A stretch of DNA of 64,000 bases from CADEEX01 sp964577955 (GCA_964577955.1 CAZOAZ010000036.1:3283-67282), one strand, 5' to 3'; shown: positions 43,336-51,635, counted from the stretch's first letter. Translations and numbers: made by a program. Notes: generated by a model from the sequence alone, not told the origin.

Positions 43336-45240
43336 CTAATGCCGGACGGCGATCGTGTCCGCCGCCCACAGGAGTTGCGGCCGGTTGACGCCAGGCGTGA
43401 GGTTCAGCATCCGCTTCGACGCCGCCACGAAGATCTTCGGCGCGCCAAAGTACAGCATCGGCCGGTGCGCCGCAAAGAGCTGCTGCGCCCGCACAAACAG
43501 CTGCTTGCGCTCGGCGTCGTCGAAGGTCGCCGCCTGACGGGACATCAAGTCGTCGAGCTCGCGTTCCCAATCCGTCGCAGGGGATTTCTGCTCGATGTTC
43601 CAGACGTGCGCGCTCCCGCTGCTGCGCCAGAAGTCGGCGTTCGTCGCCGGATCCGTGTCGCTCGTGGTGAGGTGGTAGTACACGGCGTCGTAGCCCCGGC
43701 CTGAGACGAACTGCTTGGCGACTGCGTTGCCATCCTGCGTCGACACGTCGACCCCGAGGCCGATCTTCTTCAATTCATCGGCGATCACGAACGCGCCACG
43801 TTCGAGCGCGGTCTGCCCCTTGGCCGTGAGGATGGTGAGGCGCGCCGGGCGACCGCTCGGATCGTCGAGCATGCCGTCGCCGTTTCGGTCGATCAGCCCG
43901 ATCGACCCGAGCAGCGCCTTCGCGCGAGAGGGATCGTACGGCGTTTTCGCGACTTGGTCGGAGTACCAGAGCTTGTTGGACGCGGTGATCGGACCGTACG
44001 CCGGCACGCCGGCGCCGAGATACACCGTGTCGACGAACAGCTGCCGGTTGACCGCCAGCGAAATCGCCTCGCGCAGTTCGTCGCGCTGAATCCAGACGCG
44101 CCGCGGGTCGGCGGCAAAGGCGTTCGGCGTGAGGTTGATCCACAGGCCGTCCGGATCCTGCGCGATGCCCGCTTCAATCAGCTGCAGCGTATCGTCGCCA
44201 ACCGCGCGCTTCAGTTGCGCGTAGTCGGCGGGCGGCAGTTCAGCACTCGTGCTGTCCGCCTGTCCGGACTGCAGGCGCACCAGCTGGGCCGACGGGTCGG
44301 GCACGACTTCGACAATCACACGATCCAGGTACGGAAGCGGCTCGCCTGCGGCGTCCTTCCGGAAGTAACGCGGGTTGCGGCTGAAGACGACGCGCTCGCC
44401 AGGTGCGTAGGAACTGACGACGAACGGACCGAGGCCGGCCAGTTCGGCGACCGGAGTGGACACCGCCCAGGCTGTACCGAAACTGCCTGCAGACAACGCC
44501 GCTTCCAGCTTGTGCTTCGGCAGGATCGGCAAGGAGTCGAGGAGCCGGAGCCCCGGCGCAAAAGCCGCCGGAAACGTGATCGTGACGGTCCGCTGGTCGT
44601 TGGCCGTCGCGCGCAGGCGCTCGCCGCCGATGAGCAGCGAATCGCCGCCAACGCTCGCCGGGTCGTAGGCGGCCGCCAGGGAAAAGACCACGTCGTCGGC
44701 CGTCAGCGGCCGACCGTCGGAGAACGTGACGCCAGCTCGGAGCGACAGCCGGTATTCCAGCCCCGAGTCAGATCGCGTCCAGTTCTCGACCAGCCAGGGT
44801 TCGAGTTCCTGCGTGGCAGCGTTGATCCGAAAGAGCCGCGCGTGTGCGAGCAGAAACACCAACCGGGTGGCACCGTCGCGGCGGGTCAGGACGTTGAACG
44901 ACTGCGGTTCGGTCCTGGACATCACCAGGAGGTCGCCGCCGCGCGGAATCTGACTCGAGGCAGTCGACGGAGACTCGCCGCCAGGCGCGCCGCACGCGGC
45001 CGATCCGAGGGCCAGCAAAAGCGCGACAACGGCTAATGCGCCACAAAGTCGCGGCTGTCCGACGGCGGATTGTCCTGCCGGCCAAAAAGCTGGCCGCCCG
45101 AATGGACGAATCTGCGCAAGAAGTCCGGTGATTTCTCGTCGGAAAATCACTGACAGCGCATTGACACGCGATTCGCGGCCAGCTTCTTGACCGATCGCGG
45201 CCCGGTCCGGCGTCGCGCACCCTTCTTCGCGTTGACGCAT
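43336..45240 (-). CDS. Oligopeptide/dipeptide ABC importer substrate-binding lipoprotein (SBP family 5)
   Basis: A 634-residue product in the longest plausible form. The lipobox ALGSAAC (Cys about 83 from ATG 45240) precedes the mature protein. The family 5 signatures are clear: GGDLLVMSRTEPQSFNVLTR, LVENWTRSDSGLEYRLSLRA, GVTFSDGRPLTADDVVFSLA and LREAISLAVNRQLFVDTVYL. The signal peptide begins unusually far from the first ATG (about 60 residues), so the real start may be GTG 45150. It is the first gene of an operon with DppB, DppC, the aldolase and mtgA. It is transcribed away from the peptide/exporter operon that starts at 45466. Confidence 0.88.
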   Translation of the reverse strand: MRQREEGCATPDRAAIGQEAGRESRVNALSVIFRREITGLLAQIRPFGRPAFWPAGQSAVGQPRLCGALAVVALLLALGSAACGAPGGESPSTASSQIPRGGDLLVMSRTEPQSFNVLTRRDGATRLVFLLAHARLFRINAATQELEPWLVENWTRSDSGLEYRLSLRAGVTFSDGRPLTADDVVFSLAAAYDPASVGGDSLLIGGERLRATANDQRTVTITFPAAFAPGLRLLDSLPILPKHKLEAALSAGSFGTAWAVSTPVAELAGLGPFVVSSYAPGERVVFSRNPRYFRKDAAGEPLPYLDRVIVEVVPDPSAQLVRLQSGQADSTSAELPPADYAQLKRAVGDDTLQLIEAGIAQDPDGLWINLTPNAFAADPRRVWIQRDELREAISLAVNRQLFVDTVYLGAGVPAYGPITASNKLWYSDQVAKTPYDPSRAKALLGSIGLIDRNGDGMLDDPSGRPARLTILTAKGQTALERGAFVIADELKKIGLGVDVSTQDGNAVAKQFVSGRGYDAVYYHLTTSDTDPATNADFWRSSGSAHVWNIEQKSPATDWERELDDLMSRQAATFDDAERKQLFVRAQQLFAAHRPMLYFGAPKIFVAASKRMLNLTPGVNRPQLLWAADTIAVRH

Positions 45241-45292
45241 AAGCACCGATCGTACAACGAGTTACGACACGGCTAGCCGCGGCGGTCCCGGC

Positions 45293-45308
45293 GGGCACCG
45301 GGCGTGCC
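45293..45308 (+). promoter_or_regulatory. Candidate sigma-54 (-24/-12) promoter upstream of the peptide genes
   Basis: GGGCACCGGGCGTGCC matches the sigma-54 consensus with GG at 45294-45295 and GC at 45306-45307, exactly 10 bases apart, plus GGCAC and TGC flanks. The predicted start is near 45318, giving a leader of about 150 bases. The same bases also form a GGGCAC/GTGCCC inverted repeat, so an operator is an alternative reading. A sigma-54 activator gene lies 9 kb downstream on the same strand. Confidence 0.5.
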
Positions 45309-45465
45309 CTATATATCCGCATCCGAAGGAGCTTGAAAACAGCCGGCAACAGGGGCTGAACCCGGTTGCGGTCCTCGTATCGGACGGAACACCCCAAAGG
45401 TGTACGGACGTTTCGAGTCAGGCCCTTCCTCTCGCCGGCGGAGCGCTGAAGGAACAGGAGGGCTC

Positions 45466-45504
45466 ATGAAGGGCGAGCACCCAATCATCATTTGGGGCGA
45501 CTAG
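45466..45504 (+). CDS. Short secreted-peptide precursor 1, ends in IIIWGD
   Basis: A 12-codon gene, MKGEHPIIIWGD, with a textbook AGGAGG four bases before its ATG. The same frame is open upstream, and an in-frame GTG at 45400 would give 34 residues with a Gly-Gly just before LMKGEHP, so the precursor length is uncertain. Its last five residues (Ile-Ile-Trp-Gly-acid) repeat in the second peptide gene 49 bases downstream. The genes that follow are an HlyD adaptor and two ABC exporters, one with a C39 leader peptidase. I infer an exported signalling or bioactive peptide. A regulatory upstream ORF is the alternative. Confidence 0.6.
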   Translation: MKGEHPIIIWGD

Positions 45505-45553
45505 GCGTCAAGTTCACACTCGCAAACGTGCGTTAAGCACCCTGGAGGTTCCA

Positions 45554-45613
45554 ATGGAAGTCAAGACGACGATCAAAGCTGGCTCAGACGACACGATCAT
45601 TTGGGGCGAGTAA
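45554..45613 (+). CDS. Short secreted-peptide precursor 2, ends in TIIWGE
   Basis: A 19-codon gene, MEVKTTIKAGSDDTIIWGE, with GGAGG five bases upstream of the ATG. It shares 14 identical bases (ATCATTTGGGGCGA) and the Ile-Ile-Trp-Gly-acid terminus with the first peptide. In both, a Gly precedes the last nine residues (EHPIIIWGD and SDDTIIWGE), so cleavage after Gly by the C39 domain encoded at 46856 would yield two related nonapeptides. No modification enzyme is adjacent. It is followed 8 bases later by a 10-bp-stem hairpin and then by the HlyD gene. Confidence 0.65.
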   Translation: MEVKTTIKAGSDDTIIWGE

Positions 45614-45621
45614 GAGAGATG

Positions 45622-45645
45622 GGACCGGCGGTCCTCCGCCGGTCC
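45622..45645 (+). terminator. Hairpin between peptide and exporter genes (partial terminator?)
   Basis: A perfect 10-bp stem GGACCGGCGG/CCGCCGGTCC with loop TCCT, followed by TTCTA. It is placed to let most transcripts end after the peptide genes while some continue into the exporter genes, as in other peptide-export operons. The U tract is weak. Confidence 0.55.
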
Positions 45646-45666
45646 TTCTAACCCGGGGCTTCAACG

Positions 45667-46848
45667 GTGTCGATCCATTTCTCACGCTCCCTCCACAGGC
45701 TCGAGAAAAAGTCTGCGCTTCGATTTCTCCTTCCTTTGGGCATAGCCGGCGTGGGACTAGGGCTGTGGACCGTCTGGCTCGTCGGATCGCGTGTGACTAT
45801 CTACGCGACGACGCCTCAGGCCAGACTTGAAGTCGACCGCGAGAACCATCCGATCGATTCCCCCGTTGCCGGCCGTGTCATCAGCGCGCCCATCGTCGCC
45901 GGACGAACCGTAAAGGCCGGCGACATCCTGATCGAGCTCGACGCCAATATCGAACGCCTCGCGCAGGGGGAAGCAATCGCCAGGCTCGAACCGGCGGACG
46001 ATCAGATTCGGTCGCTGCGCGACGAGCTCCGCGCCACTCAGGATGCGCTGAGCGACGAAGAGCGTAGCGCCACCGCCGCGAAAGCGGAAGCCGAGGCAAA
46101 AGCGCAGGAAGCCGCGGCGGCCGCCGAATTTGCCGCCGAAGAGTCGCGGCGCCTCGGCGATCTTCAGAAGAGCGGCCTGGTCAGCGAGCTCGAGGCGCTG
46201 CGGGCCAGAAAGACTACAGAAGAGCGGGAAGGCGAGCTGCGCTCGGCAACCTTCGCGCTCGGCCGCGTGACGCGCGATCTCGACGCGCGCCGCCAGGATC
46301 GCCTCGCACGCGTCGCCCGGCTGCGGAACGAAATCGCCGCCATTGAAGGCACGCGCGGCGGCGCAGCGGCGGCTTCCGAGCGTCTCGGCTACGAAATCTC
46401 CCAGCGGCAGCTGCGCGCACCGATCAGTGGCGTCGTCGCGGAAGTATCATCGCTCCGCGTCGGCAGCGTCGTGCCAGCGGGCGCGAGGATCTGCACGATC
46501 GTTCCAGACGGCAACCTGAAGGTGATTGCGTTCTTCGAACCGTCGATGGCGCTCGGCCGCGTGTTCCGCGGGCAGCCAGCGCGGGTTCGGCTCAATGGCT
46601 TTCCCTGGACGCAGTTCGGCAGCACGCCGGCGGAAGTCGCGCAGGTTGCGGGCGAAGTGCGCGACGGCCGGGTGCGGGTCGAGCTGACGCTCGCCGCTGG
46701 AGAGACCGCCATTCCGCTACAGCATGGTCTTCCCGCCGAAGTCGACGTCGCCGTCGAACGCACGTCGCCGCTGAACGTCGTGCTCCGGAGCGTCGGCGCG
46801 CGGCTCCGCACCGCCAGCCTCTCACCTACCGCGCTCAGTCTTCGGTAA
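45667..46848 (+). CDS. HlyD-family periplasmic adaptor (membrane fusion protein)
   Basis: A 393-residue adaptor that links an inner-membrane exporter to the outer membrane. A single transmembrane helix lies at about 18-42 (RFLLPLGIAGVGLGLWTVWL). A biotinyl-lipoyl-like half-motif (DSPVAGRVISAPIVAGRTVK, then AGDILIELD) follows, then a long Ala/Glu/Arg-rich coiled-coil hairpin (residues about 95-240). The second lipoyl half (LRAPISGVVAEVSSLRVGSV) and a beta-barrel domain complete it. Start GTG 45667. It is 7 bases from the C39 exporter gene, which it must serve. No TolC gene is nearby. Confidence 0.93.
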   Translation: MSIHFSRSLHRLEKKSALRFLLPLGIAGVGLGLWTVWLVGSRVTIYATTPQARLEVDRENHPIDSPVAGRVISAPIVAGRTVKAGDILIELDANIERLAQGEAIARLEPADDQIRSLRDELRATQDALSDEERSATAAKAEAEAKAQEAAAAAEFAAEESRRLGDLQKSGLVSELEALRARKTTEEREGELRSATFALGRVTRDLDARRQDRLARVARLRNEIAAIEGTRGGAAAASERLGYEISQRQLRAPISGVVAEVSSLRVGSVVPAGARICTIVPDGNLKVIAFFEPSMALGRVFRGQPARVRLNGFPWTQFGSTPAEVAQVAGEVRDGRVRVELTLAAGETAIPLQHGLPAEVDVAVERTSPLNVVLRSVGARLRTASLSPTALSLR

Positions 46849-46855
46849 CGCCGCC

Positions 46856-49525
46856 GTGGCTTCGCGTCCGGGCGGCCGCCGTTTTCTCGTTCCCGAAGTC
46901 ATCCAGACCTCGGGCATGGACTGCGGACCGGCGGCGCTCAAGTCGCTGCTCGAAGGCTTTCACATTCCGGTCAGCTATGCCCGCCTTCGGGACGCTTGCC
47001 AAACCGGTCTCGACGGCACTTCGATCGACACACTCGAAGAGCTCGCGCGGACCGCAGGGCTCGACGCCCGGCAAGTAATGCTTCCGCAAGACCACGTGCT
47101 GCTGCGCCGAGCACAGGCGATTCCGGCGCTGGCAGTCGTGCGCAATGCTTCGGGCGGCACGCATTTCATCGTGGTCTGGCGGCGCCACGGATCGTTCGTG
47201 CAGATCATGGACCCTGCCCGCGGACGGTTGTGGATCTCCGCCGCGTCGCTCCTCAACCAGCTCGTGGTTCACACGATGGCGGTGCCGGCTGCAGGCTGGC
47301 GGCAGTACGCCGGCAGCGACGCGTTCCTCCGTCCGTTCCACGCGCGGCTCGAAGCGCTTGGCCTCCGGGCCCAGGCCGCCAGAGCGCGCACGGCGGTTGC
47401 GCTGAGCGATCCTGGCTGGCGGCCGATCGCGACGCTCGACGCCGCAACGCGCCTGGTTGCCTCGCTCGTGAACAGCAACGCGCTGTCGAAATCGGACGCC
47501 GCGGCTACGCTCGACGCCATGGTCGATGCGGCCGGACAGGATGAAAGGGCGATCGGCGATCACTTCTGGCAAGTTCGCCCTGCGCCGAACGCCGGCGATG
47601 CGCTGATGCTGCGAGGCGTCGTCCTCGTCCGTGCCAGCCAACCCGCTGACGATCGCTCAATTGAGACCGCCGCGACGCTTAGCGACTCGCCGGAATTGAG
47701 CGCAGCGCTCGCCGAGCCTCCGGCTTCGCCGCTCGGAGAAATCGTCCGCCGGACGCGGGCGATGGGCCTCCTGACGCCGGCCGTCGCCGGCGCAGCGATG
47801 CTGCTCGCCGTCGCCGCGACGATCTTCGAGGCGACGCTCCTCAGAAGCGCGGTTGACATCGGCTCGCTGCTGGTGCGGCCCGAGCAACGCGTCGTGGCCG
47901 GCATCTTTCTGACGGTCTTCGCCGTCCTGATTCTCGGCCTGGAGTGGATTCTGGCCGCGGCCGAGCGGCGCATCGGCATCAATCTCGAGGGACGGCTGCG
48001 GATCGCGCTCCTCGACAAGATTCCCTCGCTTGCCGACGCCTATTTCCAGAGCCGTCCGGTGTCGGACATGCTCGAGCGGAGCCACACGATTCACACCGTG
48101 CGTCTGCTGCCGAAGCTGTGCGTCAGGTCGACGCGGATCGGCGTGGAACTGCTGGTCACGGCGGGCGCGCTCACGTGGCTCAATCCAAACCTCGCCTTCG
48201 CCGCCTTTGCGGCAGCGGGAGCGGCGGCACTGATCCCGATCATCGGTCAGGCGATCGCCTCGGAGCGCGACCTGCGCGCCCGCACGCATGCGGGCGCGCT
48301 GGGGCGGTTTCACCTCGATGCCCTTCACGGCCGCACCGCCATCGACGCGCACGGCGCGGCCGCGACCATCGAACGCGAGCACGAGAACCTGCTCGCGGAG
48401 TGGGCGGCGTCCTCGCTCGCGCTGCAGCGCGCCTCCGTCGCCATCGAAGGTCTGCAGATGCTGGTCGGCTTCGGGCTTGCGGCCTGGATGGTGCTCGCGC
48501 AGTTTTCCGCCACCGCCAACCCCGCCAGCCTGCTGCTGCAGGTCTACTGGCTGCTGAACCTGCCGGCGCTCGGTTACGAACTGGCGCTGATCGCGCGGGA
48601 ATATCCCACACAACGCTCGACGCTGCTCCGGCTGCTCGAACCGCTCAACGCACCGGCGGCCCCAGGGTACGAATCGCGCGCCACTGCGGAGACGCCAAGT
48701 GTGGGCATCGGTATCGCGGCCCGCAACCTGACGGTAGCGGCAAGCGGGCGGACGATTCTCCAGGGGCTCGATCTCACAATCGCTCCCGGCACGCACGTCG
48801 CGGTGCTGGGCCGCTCGGGCGCCGGCAAGTCCACGCTCGTCGGCATGCTCCTCGGCTGGCATCGTCCCGCGGAGGGCGAACTCGAAGTCGACACCAAGCC
48901 GCTCGACGGCGCGCACCTCGACAACGTGCGGCGTCAGACCGCGTGGGTGGATCCGACTGTCCAGCTCTGGAACCGATCGCTCTTCGAGAACCTGGTCGGC
49001 GCCACTGGGGATGCTGCCGGCGTCGGACCCGTCATGGACGCAACCGGTCTTCTGCCGGTCGTCGCCCGCCTGCCGCAGGGAATGGCGACGCCGCTTGGCG
49101 AAGGCGGTGCCCGCCTCTCCGCGGGCGAGGCGCAGCGCGTGAGGCTGGCCCGCGCGCTCCTCCATCCCAAGCCGCGGCTGGTGATCCTGGACGAACCGTT
49201 CCTGGGTCTCGAGCGCGATCGGCGGCGCGCCCTCCTGACCTACGCGCGGCAGCGCTGGTCCAAGTCGACGCTGCTGTACGTGACGCACGACATCGCCGAG
49301 ACTCGCGCCTTCGATCGCATTGTTGTCATCGACGACGGCCGGATTGTCGAAGACGGTCACCCACAGCAGCTCGCGCAGCAGGCCTCGTCGAAGTACCGGC
49401 GGCTGCTCCAGGCGCACGAGGCAACGCAAGCGCGCTTCCTCGCCAGCACCGAGTGGCGGCGGCTGCGGATGGATCAGGGCCGCGTCGTTCAGGATCAGAG
49501 CGGAACCAATGAACAGACCGCCTGA
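46856..49525 (+). CDS. Peptidase C39 / ABC permease-ATPase exporter
   Basis: An 889-residue bacteriocin-type exporter that removes leaders during export. The C39 cysteine protease domain (about 8-140) has Cys23 (TSGMDCGPAALKSLLEGF), His103 (GGTHFIVVW) and Asp119 (IMDPARG), so the catalytic triad is intact. An unusual insertion of about 150 residues, predicted helical, separates it from the six-helix membrane domain (about 300-580). The ATPase has Walker A 652-660 (GRSGAGKST), signature LSAGE (754-758), Walker B LVILDE (775-780) and His811. Start GTG 46856. With the HlyD gene and the next ABC gene it matches the gene trio of NHLM/NHLP-type peptide export systems. Confidence 0.92.
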   Translation: MASRPGGRRFLVPEVIQTSGMDCGPAALKSLLEGFHIPVSYARLRDACQTGLDGTSIDTLEELARTAGLDARQVMLPQDHVLLRRAQAIPALAVVRNASGGTHFIVVWRRHGSFVQIMDPARGRLWISAASLLNQLVVHTMAVPAAGWRQYAGSDAFLRPFHARLEALGLRAQAARARTAVALSDPGWRPIATLDAATRLVASLVNSNALSKSDAAATLDAMVDAAGQDERAIGDHFWQVRPAPNAGDALMLRGVVLVRASQPADDRSIETAATLSDSPELSAALAEPPASPLGEIVRRTRAMGLLTPAVAGAAMLLAVAATIFEATLLRSAVDIGSLLVRPEQRVVAGIFLTVFAVLILGLEWILAAAERRIGINLEGRLRIALLDKIPSLADAYFQSRPVSDMLERSHTIHTVRLLPKLCVRSTRIGVELLVTAGALTWLNPNLAFAAFAAAGAAALIPIIGQAIASERDLRARTHAGALGRFHLDALHGRTAIDAHGAAATIEREHENLLAEWAASSLALQRASVAIEGLQMLVGFGLAAWMVLAQFSATANPASLLLQVYWLLNLPALGYELALIAREYPTQRSTLLRLLEPLNAPAAPGYESRATAETPSVGIGIAARNLTVAASGRTILQGLDLTIAPGTHVAVLGRSGAGKSTLVGMLLGWHRPAEGELEVDTKPLDGAHLDNVRRQTAWVDPTVQLWNRSLFENLVGATGDAAGVGPVMDATGLLPVVARLPQGMATPLGEGGARLSAGEAQRVRLARALLHPKPRLVILDEPFLGLERDRRRALLTYARQRWSKSTLLYVTHDIAETRAFDRIVVIDDGRIVEDGHPQQLAQQASSKYRRLLQAHEATQARFLASTEWRRLRMDQGRVVQDQSGTNEQTA

Positions 49526-51635
49526 CGATCGATTGTTCGCGGTGACCTGGCCCGCGTCGCGGGCGGGCGAGGCGCTGTGCGCCATGGCGCAGCACGCGGG
49601 CCTGCCGCTGCGCAGCGCGCTCGACATCCTGCCGGCTGGTGATGCGTCCGTGGAGGAGCTCGGCGCGTCGCTCGACGCAGTCGCGGAACGCGCGGGTTTG
49701 CAGGTGACGCAGCTCTTCGCCAGTCTCGACGAGATCGCCGCGCTGTTGGCGGAAAGCGGTCCGGTGCTGCTCCGACTTCGGCTCGGCGACACCGCACGCG
49801 TGCTTGCGGTCGTCGGCGGACAGCGCCGCGCCGTCTCGGTCCTCGCATCGGACCTGGCCGTGTCACGGATCCCGGTGGCAGATGTAATCGACGCGATCCG
49901 TGCGCCGTTCGAATCTCCGGTTGTCGGCGACATCGAGCGGATGCTGGCGCCGGTGCGGCTGGGAGCGCGGGCGGAACGTCGGGCGCGACGCGCCTTGCTC
50001 GATGCGCGCCTCAAGTCCGCACGGTTCCGCGGCTGCTGGGCGGTCGGACTTCCGCCTGGCGCGCCGATTCGGGCCCATGTGATGGACACGCGACTGGTGC
50101 AGCGGATCGCCGGCCTCGCGCTGGCGCAGATCGCTCAGTACGCCTTGTTCGTCCTTTCCTGGTGGCTGCTGGGGCGCGGTGTGCTCCAGGGAACCGTCGA
50201 CCGCGGCTGGATCCTCGGCTGGCTGCTGCTGCTCGTGTCGCTGATTCCGCTCCGCCTTCTCGTGACCTGGCTTCAGGGCACCACGGCGATTGCCGCGGGC
50301 GCCTGGCTGCGGCGCCGTCTGCTGCGCGGCGTGTTCCGAATCGATCGCCAGGAACTCCGGCGGAAGGGCGCCGGCGGCTGGTTCAGCGCGATCGTCGAGA
50401 GCGCGGCGATCGACTCGCTGGCGCTCGGCGGCGGAATGGCCGCGGTTTTCGCGCTGCTCGAACTTGCCCTCGCGGCAGCAGTCCTCGCGGCGGGCGCGAG
50501 CCCGCTTCAGGTTCCGCTGCTCACGGTGTGGACGGCGCTCGCGGTCATCGCCGCGTGGACCTACTACCGCCGGCGGCGCGTGTGGACGACGGAGCGGCTC
50601 GGCGCCAGCGAGCGCCTGCTGGAAACGATGGCTGGACACCGGACGCAAGCGGTTCAGAATCCGCGCGGCGATCGATCGCGCGAGGACGAAGGACTGGTCC
50701 GCTACCTGGATGCCGGCCACAGCATGGACAGCGCCGCGCTGACATTGACGGCGGTGATTCCGCGCGGCTGGCTGGTCGTGGCGCTGGCCGTGCTGTCGCT
50801 TTCTTTCACGGACGGCGCGACGCCGGAGCGGCTGGCGATTGCGCTCGGCGGCATTCTGCTGGCCCATCGCTCGCTGCAGCGGCTGGCCAGCGGGCTGTCG
50901 AATCTGACTGGCGCCGCGATCTCGGTTAACGCAGTGCTCGATCTGGCTCGTGCCGCGGCCCGCACCGAACAGCCGCCGATTGCCGAAGCGCTGGTCACTC
51001 GCCCTGCGCAGGGCGCGGCGGAGCGTTCAGGCGCGATGATTCGCGACCTCGGCTTCCGCTATCGCGAACGAGCTGAACCCGTGCTGCAGGCGTGCAATCT
51101 CACGATCGCCCCCGGATCGCGGGTGCTGCTCGAAGGACCGTCGGGCAGCGGCAAGACGACGCTGGCCTCGATGCTGGCGGGGCTGCATGCCCCGGATTCG
51201 GGGCTCGTGACAATGAACGGGCTGGACCGCGCGGCGCTCGGCGATCGCGCCTGGCGATCGCGGGTGGTGATGGCGCCGCAGCCGCACGACAACTACCTGG
51301 TGACCGGGACGCTGGCGTTCAATCTGCTGCTGGGACGCCCGTGGCCACCCGAACGCGGCGACCTTGTTGAAGCCGAAGCGGTGTGCCGGGAGCTCGGCCT
51401 GGGCGAGCTACTCGAGCGCTTGCCCGGGGGGCTGCAACAGATGGTCGGTGAGACCGGCTGGCAGCTCTCGCAGGGGGAGCGGGTGCGCGTTTTCCTGGCC
51501 CGGGCGCTCCTCCAGAAGCCGGAATTGCTGATTCTGGACGAGAGCTTCAGCGCCCTGGACGCCGAAAACGTCGACCGCGCGATTCGCACAGTGCTCCATC
51601 GAGCACCAACAGTGCTCGCGATTGCACACCCCTAG
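49509..51635 (+). CDS. Second ABC permease-ATPase exporter with inactive C39-like N-terminus
   Basis: A 708-residue half-transporter that overlaps the previous gene by 17 bases, so the two probably form a heterodimer. Residues 1-135 have the size and layout of a C39 domain, but no DCG(P/L) catalytic site is seen, which suggests a leader-binding-only domain. The membrane domain is at about 195-475. The ATPase has Walker A 543-551 (GPSGSGKTT), a variant signature LSQGE (653-657) and Walker B ELLILDE (672-678). The protein ends AIAHP, one residue after the H-loop His707, so the usual 25-40 C-terminal residues of an ABC domain are missing. None of the other frames downstream restores them. Confidence 0.9.
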   Translation: MNRPPDDRLFAVTWPASRAGEALCAMAQHAGLPLRSALDILPAGDASVEELGASLDAVAERAGLQVTQLFASLDEIAALLAESGPVLLRLRLGDTARVLAVVGGQRRAVSVLASDLAVSRIPVADVIDAIRAPFESPVVGDIERMLAPVRLGARAERRARRALLDARLKSARFRGCWAVGLPPGAPIRAHVMDTRLVQRIAGLALAQIAQYALFVLSWWLLGRGVLQGTVDRGWILGWLLLLVSLIPLRLLVTWLQGTTAIAAGAWLRRRLLRGVFRIDRQELRRKGAGGWFSAIVESAAIDSLALGGGMAAVFALLELALAAAVLAAGASPLQVPLLTVWTALAVIAAWTYYRRRRVWTTERLGASERLLETMAGHRTQAVQNPRGDRSREDEGLVRYLDAGHSMDSAALTLTAVIPRGWLVVALAVLSLSFTDGATPERLAIALGGILLAHRSLQRLASGLSNLTGAAISVNAVLDLARAAARTEQPPIAEALVTRPAQGAAERSGAMIRDLGFRYRERAEPVLQACNLTIAPGSRVLLEGPSGSGKTTLASMLAGLHAPDSGLVTMNGLDRAALGDRAWRSRVVMAPQPHDNYLVTGTLAFNLLLGRPWPPERGDLVEAEAVCRELGLGELLERLPGGLQQMVGETGWQLSQGERVRVFLARALLQKPELLILDESFSALDAENVDRAIRTVLHRAPTVLAIAHP

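Noticed and set aside
45466..45504. Peptide 1 as an attenuation leader (uORF) only
   Set aside because: A second, homologous ORF with its own ribosome site and the same C-terminal residues is hard to explain as a simple attenuator, and no run of rare or repeated amino-acid codons is present. It is kept as an alternative.
45466..45613. Lasso peptide or thiopeptide/lanthipeptide precursors
   Set aside because: No B1/B2/C lasso proteins, LanM/LanBC, YcaO or radical SAM enzyme is adjacent. The nearest radical SAM gene is 15 kb away in an unrelated operon.
47657..50089. 810-residue minus-strand ORF opposite the exporter genes
   Set aside because: It is antisense to two well-identified ABC exporters, rich in Arg/Ala/Gln, and has no recognisable domain; long shadow ORFs are expected at this GC content.
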